The notes under the pieces are model-generated. The model had not been told where the DNA came from, ran no database searches, and saw nothing but the letters and a program-made list of their open reading frames with translations. 64,000 nucleotides of DNA from Setaria digitata (lineage: Eukaryota > Nematoda > Chromadorea > Rhabditida > Setariidae), in NCBI GenBank assembly GCA_003640385.1, contig RCAB01000130.1, forward strand, positions 79,097 to 143,096, written 5' to 3'. Position numbers and translations under genes: made by a program. Below are positions 30,757 to 44,700 of the stretch, piece by piece. Numbering within the stretch: the stretch's first letter is position 1; each line of letters begins with the position of its first letter.

Positions 30757-33700
30757 TAATAAATAATAATAATAAATAATAAATAATAATAATAAATAAT
30801 AATAATAATATATATAAGGCAGCGATTGATATGCTTACCTTTCCACCTTAGAGCTATATTTTATGGTTAACTGAAATTGAACATTTGACCTATAATTTAA
30901 TTTTACAGGAAAACTTTCAATTTAAAATTACATTGTTTCTTTCTTTAACTCGTTTAAAATCATCAAACAATTCTAGTCAACAATATTGATTGATTCGTCG
31001 ATTTTCCTCCTTTTTTTACAAAAATATTTTCATCAAATCTTCTATATTAATTAAAAATGAACTTCATCTTGCCAAATGACACGCATTTCATATCGTTTCG
31101 TGGGAATCTTTTCAAAAGTAATTTTTACATTCGCTCTATGTGTATCGGCTTCTTTTTTTCAATCGCAGGTGTAAAAATTTTTTGGAAAGTTTAGTGCAGT
31201 TTGAAATGCTCTTGCGGAGACTGTCACTTCTTACCTTTTGACTTCATATGTAACCTTTCCGGTCGGTACATTGTCCCTCTATTGGTCTCCTTTTTTTTTT
31301 TTTTCTAAAATCATTTATTGTCATCTTTGCCTTTCATTCATTAAATAGTAGTTATCTTCCATTCATTAATTATTTGCGCCTTTCTTGGTCCATCGAATCT
31401 ATTACATCAAATTTATCCGTCTTGCTATTTCAATTCAAATTTTCCTCTTGATATTTTGAAAATTCTAACCACTTGTTAGCTAAAAAATTTCATTCTTCTT
31501 CCTCTTCATGCATGACCATTTCAAAATTAACTATTTCCCAACTTCATAAATACCTTTCAAACGATTTTGATTTTTAATTGAAATGGAAGTTTGCTAGTAA
31601 ATAACCTGAAAAGAGTGAGAGTTATAAGGGGCTATCGCCCCATTAATGTTATAACCATTATCATTTTTTTCAACAACACTATCACTTTTGTCAGCATTAT
31701 TAATACTAACATTATCACTACATCAGTTTATCATCACTGCTGTGACAATATCAGCTCGTCATTATCACTTCCACTCTCATCATCGTTATCCCTATCACCA
31801 CTTTGCAGAAGTAATTTTCTTTTTTTATCTTTTCAATTCAACTGATTCCTTTATATTTGCCTTTAATTAAGGTAATCATTTATCCCAAAGGAAAAACTTT
31901 TGATCATATCGTTTTGTTTCCTTCTCTCTGATATTCTTGTAACAAATTGCCTTAGGTATTTATGGATGGATTTAAAATCCGGAATGTCTCGGGAGGATTC
32001 AGAATCATTCACTTAGATCAGCGATATGACTAACATCGGCCAAAGCAAGAAATCTTCAAAGGACAAGGGAACAATGATAGGCTTATTTATTTGTTTGTCT
32101 GAGATCTTTTTACTCTTTCTTTCTTCCTCTCGTTCTTGACATATTTTTGTCGTTTTTTAATTTCGAAATGGTCATGAACAGAAAATTCAAATATTTTCGA
32201 TACACAAATGGGGTCACTGCTGATTATCCTTTCAGAAACAGACACTTCCGCTACTTAATATGGTTTTAGTCTTTTTATAATATTTCGATGCTAGGACAAA
32301 ATATTTCTGCCAAATTTGGCATTTTCTCATAAAGCTCAAGATTTTTACAAAACCTTGTTGTCCTGAAATGAAATGACGGGGAATTGAGTAAAATATGTTC
32401 TTACTGGAAAAGATTTATCGTCAGCGGAAAGATTAGACGAAAAAATTGACTAACAAATTTGAAGAGTGAAAGGGAAAAAACGATGAGAAGGAGAATCACG
32501 GTATCAGGAATTTGAATAGGTCCTGTTTTCTGCTACTTTTCCGGAAAGAAATTTAAACCTCATATATCTCGTTCTATTAAATCAGGGAAAGGGTGAAAGC
32601 TTTAATTTTTTTTTTTTTTTAGCAAGAAGAAAAAACCTGAGAATTACCAGAGTTAGTAGTAGCAGTACCAGAATGTATCAAATGACAAATGACAGGATTA
32701 ATTATCATCATTGGCCAGCATGAGGATTGTTAGTTTCATCAAATTCTACCATGTAGGATCAATTTTTGCACTAACTTTCACAGCCTGATGAACATTTTAT
32801 AATTGATCAGTTTATATTCCATCATTTACTTGTTTTGTTGATTTCCTTTTCTAAAGATTCATTTCAGTTCTGTCACATTGACACTTGAATATGCTACTTT
32901 GATTTTAGAAGTCAAATAAAGCACCAGTAATTCCTTCAATTAATTTAAACATTTCAAAATTATTGGAAGCAATTCTTTTTTCCTCCACTTGCCATCTTCC
33001 ATCATCATTATCCATTTCTTATTTTGTCAGTAGACTGGATATGTTCGAATTCTCGTTCCATCCTTCACAGGCGACATCGCGACATCAACTAAGTCTTCTC
33101 TTCTTCTGTTCCGCTTAAATTCATTGTTCAATTGAAAGGCTGACTTAAAAGGGATGGATGAACTTGTTTTCTCTTCCACTTACTCAACTGTTGGATACTT
33201 TGCTAAATAATTATTCTCAGCTCAGTTTATGCTTTCCTCTTCTTTCTACTCCTTTCTCTTTCAAATGAAATTCTCGAGAAACTATTTCAGCTCATTACTT
33301 TCCTGAAGATGTTCCACATTTGTTCACGTTTAGTCTTTTCATTTTTTTTTTTCCTGGAAAGTATTTCAGTTCAATTTTTGTTGTTGCTAATAAATGTTTT
33401 GGTGATATTCATTATTATCATTAACTTTTTATATTAATTAAATTTTTAATATTCATTAAATTGATATTGATATTGATAATTGATATTCATTAACTTTTCC
33501 ATACAGCTGCTACTGCCACTATTACTACTAATGCTGCAATAAATGACACCACTATTAAAAATTACTGTTAGACGATGAAAATTCCTTAAATAGTATTTCC
33601 CGAAATCACCCAGATAAATCTTCATTATGTTCGTTCTTCCTAACTACCGTACTAACCAAAAACCAAAAAAGAAAAAAAAAAAACGGAAAACTCTTCTTTC

Positions 33701-35719
33701 AAAGAAATCCTTTTTTTCTGGAATGAAAATATCAGGCTGACAGTATTCTAAACTTTGAGAAGGAAAGTTCGGAAAATTTTAATTAGTCCCATAGAAATAA
33801 ATGTTATTCATTTATTTGAAATTTGCTTTAAAAGAAAAAAAAAAAAAAAAAAGGAAAAAAAAGATGTGAGCAAAAACATTGCAAATATCTCCACCTTNGG
33901 AAAAAAAAGATTTGAGCAAAAACATTGCAAATATCTCCACCTTTTGATACTTCACTTTAAACTTTCAGCTACCTGTTTCAGCACTTAATTGACAACTAAT
34001 AATTAAAACTTATCTCCAATCACTCTCCTTTCCCTCTTCTCTCTACTATAACCATTTAACTAATGGATCATTCACCTCCCATCTAACAAATAATTCGCCT
34101 GTGAAATGCCGGGATGTGGAGAGACGGGAGCTAACGGGTAATTTTCGGGTATTTTTAGGGAAACCTTCTCACTGATGATTGATTGATGCTATGGATGGAT
34201 ATGAAAAGGTCGTGGTAAGGGTGTCTATCCTTTTCTATCATCATTCTTAGTGCTATTATTGTCTTACCTGTATCAATCTGCTTCTGGAGGTTCCCCTGAA
34301 AGGTGTAACAACAACAACAACAACAACAACAACAGCAGCGACAATGATAACGACAGCAGTAGCGACAACGACGACGACGAGAAAGACGAGAGAAAGAAAA
34401 AGGGGGGGAGTGAGGTAAAAACCTTTGTCAACTGTCAACCTGATGGGATCTCTAACAATATTACGTATGCAACAATCCCATTACCTGCCACTACTACTAA
34501 CTAATGTTGCTATAACTAGTGCTGCATTGTATAGTGTTGAGAAGAAGAGGAATGTTTAATTTAAAATCAACTTTTAATCCATTTATTACTACTGGTTGCA
34601 TACCTGTAATCAGGAAAAACAATACCAATTTTGTGTAAATTAATTTCCAATATGAAATTGTTTTTAAATCTTTGAACTTCCTTCCTGTGGAAATGCTTTG
34701 TAATGCTTATTTTCTTACCTGTAACAATCTGCTTCTTAGGTTCCTCCTTCTTTCCATGGAAATGCTTTGTAATACTAGAAAAACAAAAATAGCTAACTGT
34801 TATGCTAAGACAGTTTGATTTCTAACTCATCTGCTAGCACTATAATTAATTGTTACTCGTAATTCAAATTAGTAGGAAACAGTCACTTAGACTTGATTTA
34901 GTTTTAGTTCTTGATTTAAATTTAAAGCCTATTTACTACTCCTGTACTTGCTGCTTAACATACTTGTGTAATACTAAAAAGTTGTAATAGTAAAAGTATC
35001 GTGTGGAATTGACTTGATTTTAATTAATAATTGATTAGCTGCCATTCAATTTTATCATTATGATTTGCTTTTCTTCTGTTTGAAATTTATGTTTTTACTG
35101 GCCAATTTCATTAATTAAACACTTCGCATAATTATTTCTGTTAATTTCAATGTTTTCGTAAGAAATTACTGACGAAATTGTAAAATTTTTTTTCTTTCTT
35201 ACTTTGTCCCTTCTCTATTTTTCTTGTCCTCAAAGTCAATTTGTTGTTAATTATTCTCGAGAATTAATATTCATTAGATTTTTTTTTTCTTCCTTCTTTC
35301 TTTTCCAAGAAAGGAGAGAAAGAGAGGGAGAAAGAGACAATTCTCCTTTTTTTTTTTTTTTTTTCTCTCAACTACAATAAGAAATTAATTGAGAAGTACA
35401 GCAATGAATAACAGCACAAATTTAAAACAGAACAGGAAGAATTGCTTCGTTTTACTTTTTTTTTTTTTTTTTTTTTTTTCCACTTCAATAACCGTTTGTT
35501 TTCACTTCCATAACTGGAATTTTTGTCGAGGTGAGATTCGCGGAACACCGGTAGCACTTCATTTCGTACCGCTTCCAATTGCTTTGTCGGTTGAACAACT
35601 TAAAATCTACTGCTGATCCTACTGCATGTTTAGTTTTTTCTTTTCTCTCTTCTTTTTTAAATATAATTTTGTAAAAATTGAAAATTTTGTATTTCTTTCT
35701 TTCCTTCCTTTCTCTCTTT

Positions 35720-35762
<43 letters not shown>

Positions 35763-38700
35763 CTGACCAGTAATTTATTGCTAATATTTTTAGCTGCATA
35801 TTTTTTATTGGCTTATTATCATTTGTGTAGTAATATTTATATAATAAATTAATTTTTATCTTATTAGATTAAAAAAAAAAAAAAAAAAATTTAAATTTTT
35901 GTTCGATTATTTAAGAAAACAACTATAAAGGAATAAGGAGCGATGTTTTGCTTTCGAGTGGCACATAAAACGAAGGAAAAGGTTATTTCTTTGTTCCATG
36001 TTTTAAATTAATTTAAAATTAAAATTTTTTGAAATGCATCAGTCAGTAGTTCTCGATTACTCACAATTGCTGCTTTTTGAAATCATTTTCACAGTGAAAT
36101 AAAATTGAACTGAATTTAAATTACTGGCAAGAGAGACATTGCATTTGTTGTTTTACAATTAAAAAATAAAAAAAAAATGTCTGCTTGAAGCTATGCAATC
36201 TAATACCTCCCCTCTATTTGTATTTCTCGTAAATTTGGAAATTTTTCTAAGAACTAATTAGCAATAATTCCATGCATTGGTAAGATGCAAATTAATTCAT
36301 TAATTAATCGAAAGCTACCGAAATATGCTAATTTTGAAATGAAAAATTGAAAATACATTGATGAACAATGCGAAATAAATTTTGAATAATTTAACAGAAG
36401 AGAAAATGCAAATGTTTGTTCAGCCCATCTTCACTGTGTAACAAACATTTCATCCAACAAGCACACAGATAGAAATTTGCAATATTTGAAAAGGAAAAGA
36501 AGTGTTAATTGAAACTCATTTTATCAGATCTTTAACAGTTTAATTTACACAATTCGATCATTTCATTTAATCATTAATTTGCTTATCTTTTGATCCCTAC
36601 TTGACCGATTTTAATTCTTTAATTATTTATAAATTTGTATTAATCCCAGTTATTTTGTCGTATTTTTGGTTGCCTTAATTTATTTGTATCAGTTTATTAT
36701 TTATTGACTTTAATTGATCTAAAAATCATTCAAGAATTGATCATCTTGTCTTCCTTTCAATTATTCAATTTTCAATGCCTCACACACTAAATTATTTTTG
36801 AATGAAAATGAATAGCATCAGTTAAAATAATTTAAACTTCTCATTTTGAAAAATTTCAAAAAAAAAAAAAAAAACGGTTGATTGCAAAGAAAAAAATTTT
36901 GTAAACTTCGTTTCTAATTTAGTTTTTGACTTTCTAAATATACAGCAATTTTTCTTCAATTCAACAATTACTAGCCAATAATTTCATTGCTTAAGTTACA
37001 ATTTCAGTAGTATCTATACTTTTTGTTTTTCCGCAATCTATGGGAATTTCAAATCTCAAATTATCACTAATTTCTTTTTCAATTTCTATTTTTTTTTTTT
37101 CGACAATAATTTCTATTCCTTCTTTCTGTCTTTCCGACGAGTTTTCAATATTTTAGCATCATTAATTCGGTACTAAGGATAGTAATAATGATAGTTGTCA
37201 TTACTGTTACCCGTGGGGAAGTTGCCACTGTTACCCGTGGGGAAGTTGCCACTGTTACCCATAGGGATTTTTGTTACTTCACCCAAAATGAGAAATGCGA
37301 AATTAATATCGTTATCCCTATGAATGGCATATGCGCATTTAAATTTTATAAATTTGAATGAAAAATTTCCCTCTTTTTACAACAGCATGAAACGATTATA
37401 GATAGTCTTGGGAAATAATGTTTCTGTAAGTACTTTTAAAATTTTATTTCGGTTGCACTTTTTTCCTATCATTTTAATTTAATAATTTCATATGAAATTC
37501 CTGCAATATTTCTTTTCGTTTTCCTTCGTCTTTTCTCTTTCGTTTTTTTTTTTGGAGAGACTAACCTCACTGTTTGTTCTGCGTAGTAATTCGCAAAATA
37601 ATTAATGCAATGTGTACTGCTTTTGTAATTGATAAAGTAATTAGCAGTAATCAGTGAAGTAATTTTAGTTAATGTTATCTATCATCACAGTAAATTCGCT
37701 AAACTCGCTAAAATAAAATGCTGATTACCGTATTAAAATTATTCCGTGCATTAAACAGTAGTAATTACGTTTATCAATTCCAGCAAATGGTGAACACTAA
37801 CTGATTTGCACTAATTATTTTACTGATTACTACATATGATAAATAGTGAAGCTACTTCCCTTGAAAAAAAAAAAAAAAAATTAACGTTTGCAATAATCAA
37901 CAAAGCTTTCTTTCGTAGAATAACAATTCATTTGAAATGTTTAAAAAACAAAAAATAAATTTGTAAAAATTTATTAATATCAGTTAATACACTGTTTTTT
38001 TTTTTTTTTTTGTTAGATTTACTTATTATAAACTGCCAAAATCCCTATCTTTAATCAGTGACAAGAGAGTATTAATGAGTTAATTGACAAATTTGTTTTT
38101 CTTCTCCGTTTCCTAAAATTTGCTTCCGTTTTTACTTTCTTTTCTTGTACATTCATCAAGAATTCATTTCTCTTAATAGCACGAGAGGTAAGAAAAAAAA
38201 AAAAAAAAACTAAAAATTTTTAAAATAAAAAAGAAATTCCTGCAAGATCTATTCATTTATCACTGATAAATATGTCGAATCGATTAAAAATCAATTTCTC
38301 AGAGATAATATGAAGTGAATAAATAGTTGGAAAGGTTGCTTGAATGAATGACTATCTGAACAGTTGCTACTTTTAAATGAGTGAGTGAAAAGGATTGTAA
38401 ACTTCTCATTAGCAACTTAGATGCTTCAAGTCTTCTTTCTCCTACAGCTACTTTCAATTTATTCAACCACAACAAGCTGTTCCATTTGTTACTGATAAAA
38501 AGCTTTATCATCTTATCATGTAAAGCAATTTTTCACTCACTCATCTCTTTTCATTATTTTTTTTTTTTTTTTTTTTGCAACGATATCAAAAATTTGTTGC
38601 AACCTTTTTAATAAAGTTAATCTTCTTTTCGTTCATTACAATTTTTCATAATAAATTAAAATTGTTTTGCTTTTTTCTTCTCACTAAAAAAAAGAAAAAT

Positions 38701-41700
38701 TTCTAAAAGTTTGAGAAAAAAAAATCTTTCCTTTAATTCATCTTCCCTCGACGAACATTTTGTGAAAATGCTTATGAAAAAAAGCTAAATTTTTTTTTTT
38801 TTTGTAAATTCGGAATCTATTTAGGCCTTTTTCCTGTCAGCATCCTTAGAAATGGATCATTAAAAACGTGTCTTAAAGATTCAAAGTACTTCTGAATATT
38901 AATGAAATTTTCTGGGAAAGCATAAGTGTAGTAACTTCTGGAATTAATAAAACTTTATTGGAAAGCTTAAATGTTAGTATATATTTTAAGCCCGAGAGGA
39001 AAACTGACAATTAAAGCAGCTTGTACATTCTAATATATTTAATTTAATTTATGCTATAACTAAGTTTGAGTGCCTAGTTAAGGTACATAATAAATAATTT
39101 AGTATGAATTATAATTTATCATCAAAACATATAATTATATTTTTTGGTCAGAATACAAATTAGAAACTGAAATAATTTGGATATTCATCTTTAATTAATT
39201 AAATACTGATAATTGCACAATTCTAGAAGCCAGCAATGTTGGCAATGGAAATATCAACGCCAAGCTCAAGTACTGATCTTTCCACATCATTAACGAAAGA
39301 AGTTGCTAAGCCATCAGCAATGAAACTTCAATATGTTACCGAACGAATCATTGGTATGCAATTAAAAGCAAAAAAAAAAAAAAGAATTAAATTTCTTTTG
39401 GATTTAAACATAATTAATTAGCATCTCATGCAGTACCAAAATTACCATTGACATTTCTCCTTTCTTCACCTTTTGTAATTATTTTTTAACTTAAAATTTT
39501 TGTTTTTTTTTTTTTTTTTTTTTAACAGAAATTAAATTTTTTACTTTTTTTTTTTCCTCCTTCTTTTCTGACGCAATCAATTATATTTCATCCATAAATG
39601 CAATACAATTCAATTTAAATTACAAATCAGGAGGAAAGGAAAAACTTTTTATTTTCCTTATCACATAAAAATAACCTTTCGTCCAAACAACAATTACATT
39701 TATTCTTTTCCAAAGATTTTTCTTTTCGGTTAACTCATTTCTGTTTCATTACAAGAAAAGAAAGGTGAAAAATGTGTGGAACGATAGCAAAACTATCGTT
39801 GCCATCTGTTTTTCATCGTGAAACTTCAAATAAAAATTTCAATGTGTCCTTTTTTCTTTTCGTTTTTCAATTTTTTCTCTTTTGTTTTTTTTTTTTTTTT
39901 TTTTTTTTTTTCATAAACAAAAGTAATTATACATTTGATATTTCGTTTCATTCAGGAAAAATATGAATGTGAATCAATCAGTTCACACTTTGAGGGATTT
40001 TAAAATAGCTAAAATAAAAATTTTTTTATTAAATTTTGATTTTTTCTGTGGATTTTTTTCTCGAAACAAAAATTAAAAATTTTGTTGCATTTTTAAACAA
40101 TACAATAGAAAGGACTGACTTATTTTATTTGCATTTTATCCCTTTGCAATTAAAAAATTTGGAAAAATTAAAATTTAATCATAGGAAAAAAAATTAAATT
40201 TCAATTTTTCAGTAGCATTATTTCCATCGGATAGTACGGATGCTCAATATCGAACAGATCTCAAAGATGCTACTGTTTTACTTCGACGGAAACATGCAGA
40301 ACATTACAAGGTCTCTCATCCTCTTTTTCTAATTAATCAAAAATTGTAAGTAAATTTTTTCCTAATTAATCAACAAACCTGATTAAATTAATCAAGCAAA
40401 GATTAGCTTTTAATTAAACGCTTCATATTTCGGTTATCCAATCAGTTAATTTTTAAAATACGTCTTTTTTACACAGTTGAAAGCAATTCAATCACATGAA
40501 AAAGAAGTACAATGATCGATAAAAGTTGAAATATCAGAACGAAGAAAAATATCGCTTCAGTTTAAGAGAAATTATTAAATAGGAGAAATTGATGAATATC
40601 ACGGGAATGTTACAGTAAAACTAATAGTTGAGAATTAGACAAAAGAAGAGATTATTGGTGTTACCGATAGATTGAGAGATGGAAATCTTTGTTGGTTTGG
40701 GTAAGGTTAAAGGTTAAACCATCGTAAAAGCTTTTTCGGCTGAGGGTTTTGCAAGGTTAAAGGTAAAGAAAAAGAAAAGAAATTTCTTCTTCCTATTGAT
40801 TTGCTTTTTCTTTTTTTGACCAAAAGTTTTATAATTAGTTTTAAAATATTTAATTAAAAAATAATTGTTAGAAGTGTTAGGAATTGATATAAAATTTAAT
40901 AAAATTAAAAGAAATGTGATTAAAATTTTGAATGTTGAAGAAATAATTTTAGTTCTAAAATATTTAAGCTTAAAAAATAGTTAGACATGATAGGAATTTT
41001 TGGTGTGTCAATTCGAATTAAACCTTATTTTTCTCGGTCCAAATTAGCATATTTGCTAGATTCATATAATGTAGAAAAATTTCACATTTCTCAACAAGAG
41101 TCAGAGGTCAGCCGTTAATAACCCTCTTTTGAATGACAAATGAAATTTATGAAATTGCAATGATGCAATCAACTGATATTGATAACCGGAACGGTGCCGG
41201 AAATGACTAAACAGCACTGATAAATGAGTCTAATGAAAGCTTTGAGAAAGTTTTTGCTTTTCTCAATAAAATTCTATTCTATCGTTGAATTGATTGAACA
41301 TAAATTGAAATAGCAAAGTCTTATCTGACACGAAATCCATACTATTTTTGTTGTGACAATTTCGAATAAATCACACATCACTTATCTGTTATTTAATCAA
41401 CTGAATTTAAATTTCAATTTACATTTTGTGTTGCAAATCCCATATCATCAAAATTGATATGCCTTATTGCTGTCTAAAGCATAATATTATCACTCACGTG
41501 CTCTTTACCGAGTAAGTTACGAAATGAGCATGGGATTTACCTGAGTAGTTGAAAGATTAGTTTGCAGTCACCTGAATGATATGGAAAATGGGCAATTTAC
41601 TTATCTAGCGAGAATTTTAATTAATATTTCACTTGTAGAGAACGATTTTAATTCCTATTATTGATTATTGAGTTGTTAAGATATCCATTCATTTTGGATG

Positions 41701-44700
41701 CGTAAAAATTGTGATATCATATCACAGTGAACATTTTTATTCCTCGCAATCAATCATATTGACAAGCAAAATGAGCAATGTGAACAACTTTGAAGAAATG
41801 CGAAAAAGGAAAAATTAATTGTTGAAATTGTTAACACCGGAGAATGACTGTTTAACACTTCATAATATATTGCTATCACTCTTATCTTTTTTAGATTTCA
41901 TCCTTATCATTGACAGGAATCATTTTCGTCATTTTTAGTAATCAATTTTTATTGTTTTAAAAATTATTTCTTATTTCATTTTTTATCACTTCTAATAATC
42001 AACTTTGCCATTTTCAGTAATCACTTTTATCATTTCTAGCAATTGCTATTATCATTTCCAGCAATCACTATTACCATTTTTAGCGTATGTGAATATTTCT
42101 AGATTTTCAACATCTCAAAGCGACGTAGCGATCTTGGCCGATTACATTCGGTTATTGAACTTGGCTGGCCTGAAGAATTGGCTCCACCACTCGATCGACT
42201 GTGTGCAATATGCAAATTGCTCGAGAATTGGTTATCAGCAAATTCGGCAAATGTCGTTGTCATCCATTGTAAAGGCGGATGTTCTCGAGCTGCCATTGTT
42301 ATCGCTTCATATATGCATTATATCACCATATGTTCAGTGTAAATAAATTTCAATTTAAATTAGTTCAAGAAAAGAGCAGACGAAAAAGGCTTAGATTAAT
42401 ATGATTTTATTAACAATTCGTGATAATGAAGTGAAGTTTTGCAGGGGAAATTTTTAAATAGTTTTGAAGTAGAATCTATGGAATTCAATGAAGATTTAAA
42501 AATTTTTGAAGAAGAAAGGGAGGTAAAATTAATTGGTAATTAAAAGTTATTGAAATTTCAAATCAAAAGAGCATCAAATTTTGTTGAAAACTCAAAATTT
42601 GAATATAAATCAAATAACTGAAAAATTGCAGAGAACCGAGGGAAATTTCAAATTTAGAATTTAAGCAGCACGAACAAAATAGTGGATCAAGAAGGAAATT
42701 TAAAATTCAAATTTCTTTTTATTTTAGTGATGAATCGATTGGAATTCGTTTTGCATTACAACAGTTCAGTGAACGTTATCTTGGTCCAGATGGACAACCA
42801 TCACATAAACGGTTAATTAGTATTTCTGCTTCCTTTTGAAATTAAAAATGAGGCGGAAAGTTATTTCTTATTGTTCCCTTCAATCTAGCGCTCGAAAAAA
42901 GATGTGAAATTAGATCCAATTATCAATTAAGACAATCATTAATTGTTCAGGAAAAAAACTAGCTAAATTGGATTTAATTGCTGGCAGCCTTGAAGGAACA
43001 AAACTTTCCGCAGAATTTTCTCTTTTACTGAAACAGTTGAAAACGTGTATTGAAGGACGTCTTAAGTGTGTTTGCATTGGTTTAAACTTAAATTAACCAC
43101 TTGATGCCCTTGAAGGTCATCCTCTCCTGCTGACTAAATTTTGAAATAAATTTCGGAAGAATGAAATGGAATAAAAATTATTTCAACTTTCTTTTAGCAA
43201 CCTTATTTTCACAGTATCACTAAATTGATTGATGAAGAAAGATTACATTTGTAAAAGTACTACTTGTTAATAGGCCAGTTACTTCCGTGAATATTCTCAT
43301 CATAATTGTAGCTAATTTGTTCAGCTATACACAAATTGCTTCTTCATTAATTAATAAGGTAAAGGTAAAGTTGCTCTTTCATTAGCTAGGGGATCATTAT
43401 CATGGTTGCACATCATAAAATGATTATCATTACGATTGAAATGTTGAAGAATATGCAAGTGATGCAAATCGTCATGATGCAAATCTCGAATAAGTCATGT
43501 TTATGATTAGAAATGTTCAATAAATTGTGGTTATTAACTGCTGCTAATATAACTGATAGCAGATAACATTGATAACAACTGATTTCTTTGAACATATTTG
43601 TTTGAAGATAAATTCAGTCTAAAGGTATAATGGAATAAAGGAACTGAAAAGTTTGGAATATTAATAAGGGAAATTTTAATTAAAATTTGTAAAAACTTCA
43701 TGAGTTTTTCTCCTTCTCGAGTTAAACCTTTTCTCACTTTTTAATTAGGCATAACGCTTGATGATGGAAGTAATTTTCTGGAAAATTTTACTAATACTTT
43801 AGCCAATATTAATTTTACGTTTTCACGAGAAATTACGTCTACTAAGTAATTTGATATTTCTTGACCAGTGATGATGGCAAATGCCGCATTTTTTTTTTTT
43901 TTTTTTTTGATAATTAATGGTATTAGAATTTTTGGGAACTTTTCGGGCTAGAAGTTGAGAAAATGGCAATTATCAAAGTTTTATGGCATGATGTGTGAAT
44001 AGTAGTGTAGCAAGTGAGAGATATGTGAAGTTTGGCTAATTTAATTAATTGCATTTCCAGGTACGTAAAATATTTTTCGTCACTTCTTTGTGGACGGACA
44101 AAAATTCAACCAGCTACTGTTTATTTACATAATATTGTATTGACGAATTTTCTTGGTCGAAATGTTTTATTCAAAATATATGAACGGATGCAACCGGTAC
44201 ACACAACATCACTTAAGTGAGTTTTAATATTTCTGGGATATCGCGGGAATGCTTCACAGCGTATAATGATTGAAATCCGGAAAGGGAGTGTAATATTTGG
44301 ACATTTGAAATGGTGTAAGCTAGTTCTCGATAAAAGCTTGTTATTGTAAATGTTTTTAATTAATTTCATGATTTGCCAAGTTAGACTAGAATGAGTTCCG
44401 TTATGTACTTTATAGTAAGAAATAATTTTGTGAAATTTAGATTTTAGTGTGAAAGTTTGATTAAATTAAATTTATTTGTTAGTGTAAAACAAGAAATAAA
44501 TAATAAATGATAATTATTTATAGGACTGTGAATGAAAGTGAAACATTTGAATTAGGCAACTTACCGTTACGTGGCGATATTTTGGTGAAATGTTTCCAGC
44601 GTACGAGTAGCGCTGAACGTACGCTATTTTTCCGATGCCAGTTTAACACGTGTACGTTTGACTTGTCCACGTCGCATAATGAGAACGTTTATAAATTGCG

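Larger units (their letters stand above)
26424..39226 (+). other. 12.8-kb AT-rich intron (or intergenic gap) of the tensin locus
   Basis: No coding exon is supported. The stretch holds microsatellites (GA 29108, TAA 30709, AAC 34305, CT 35725), a 24-bp tandem repeat at 37203, two single-N joins (27948, 33898), very AT-rich inverted sequence at 30365-30425 and zones of degenerate ATC/GAT-rich repeats (29830-30140, 31640-31800). A duplicated mini-exon-like minus-strand segment lies at 34263-34300 and 34714-34755. Its length is unusual compared with the other introns here. Confidence 0.6.

Noticed and set aside
34250..34504. Asn/Asp-rich ORF across the AAC repeat
   Set aside because: Frame produced by AAC and GAC triplet repeats; a donor-like GAG|GTAAAA exists but no matching acceptor or in-phase partner was found.
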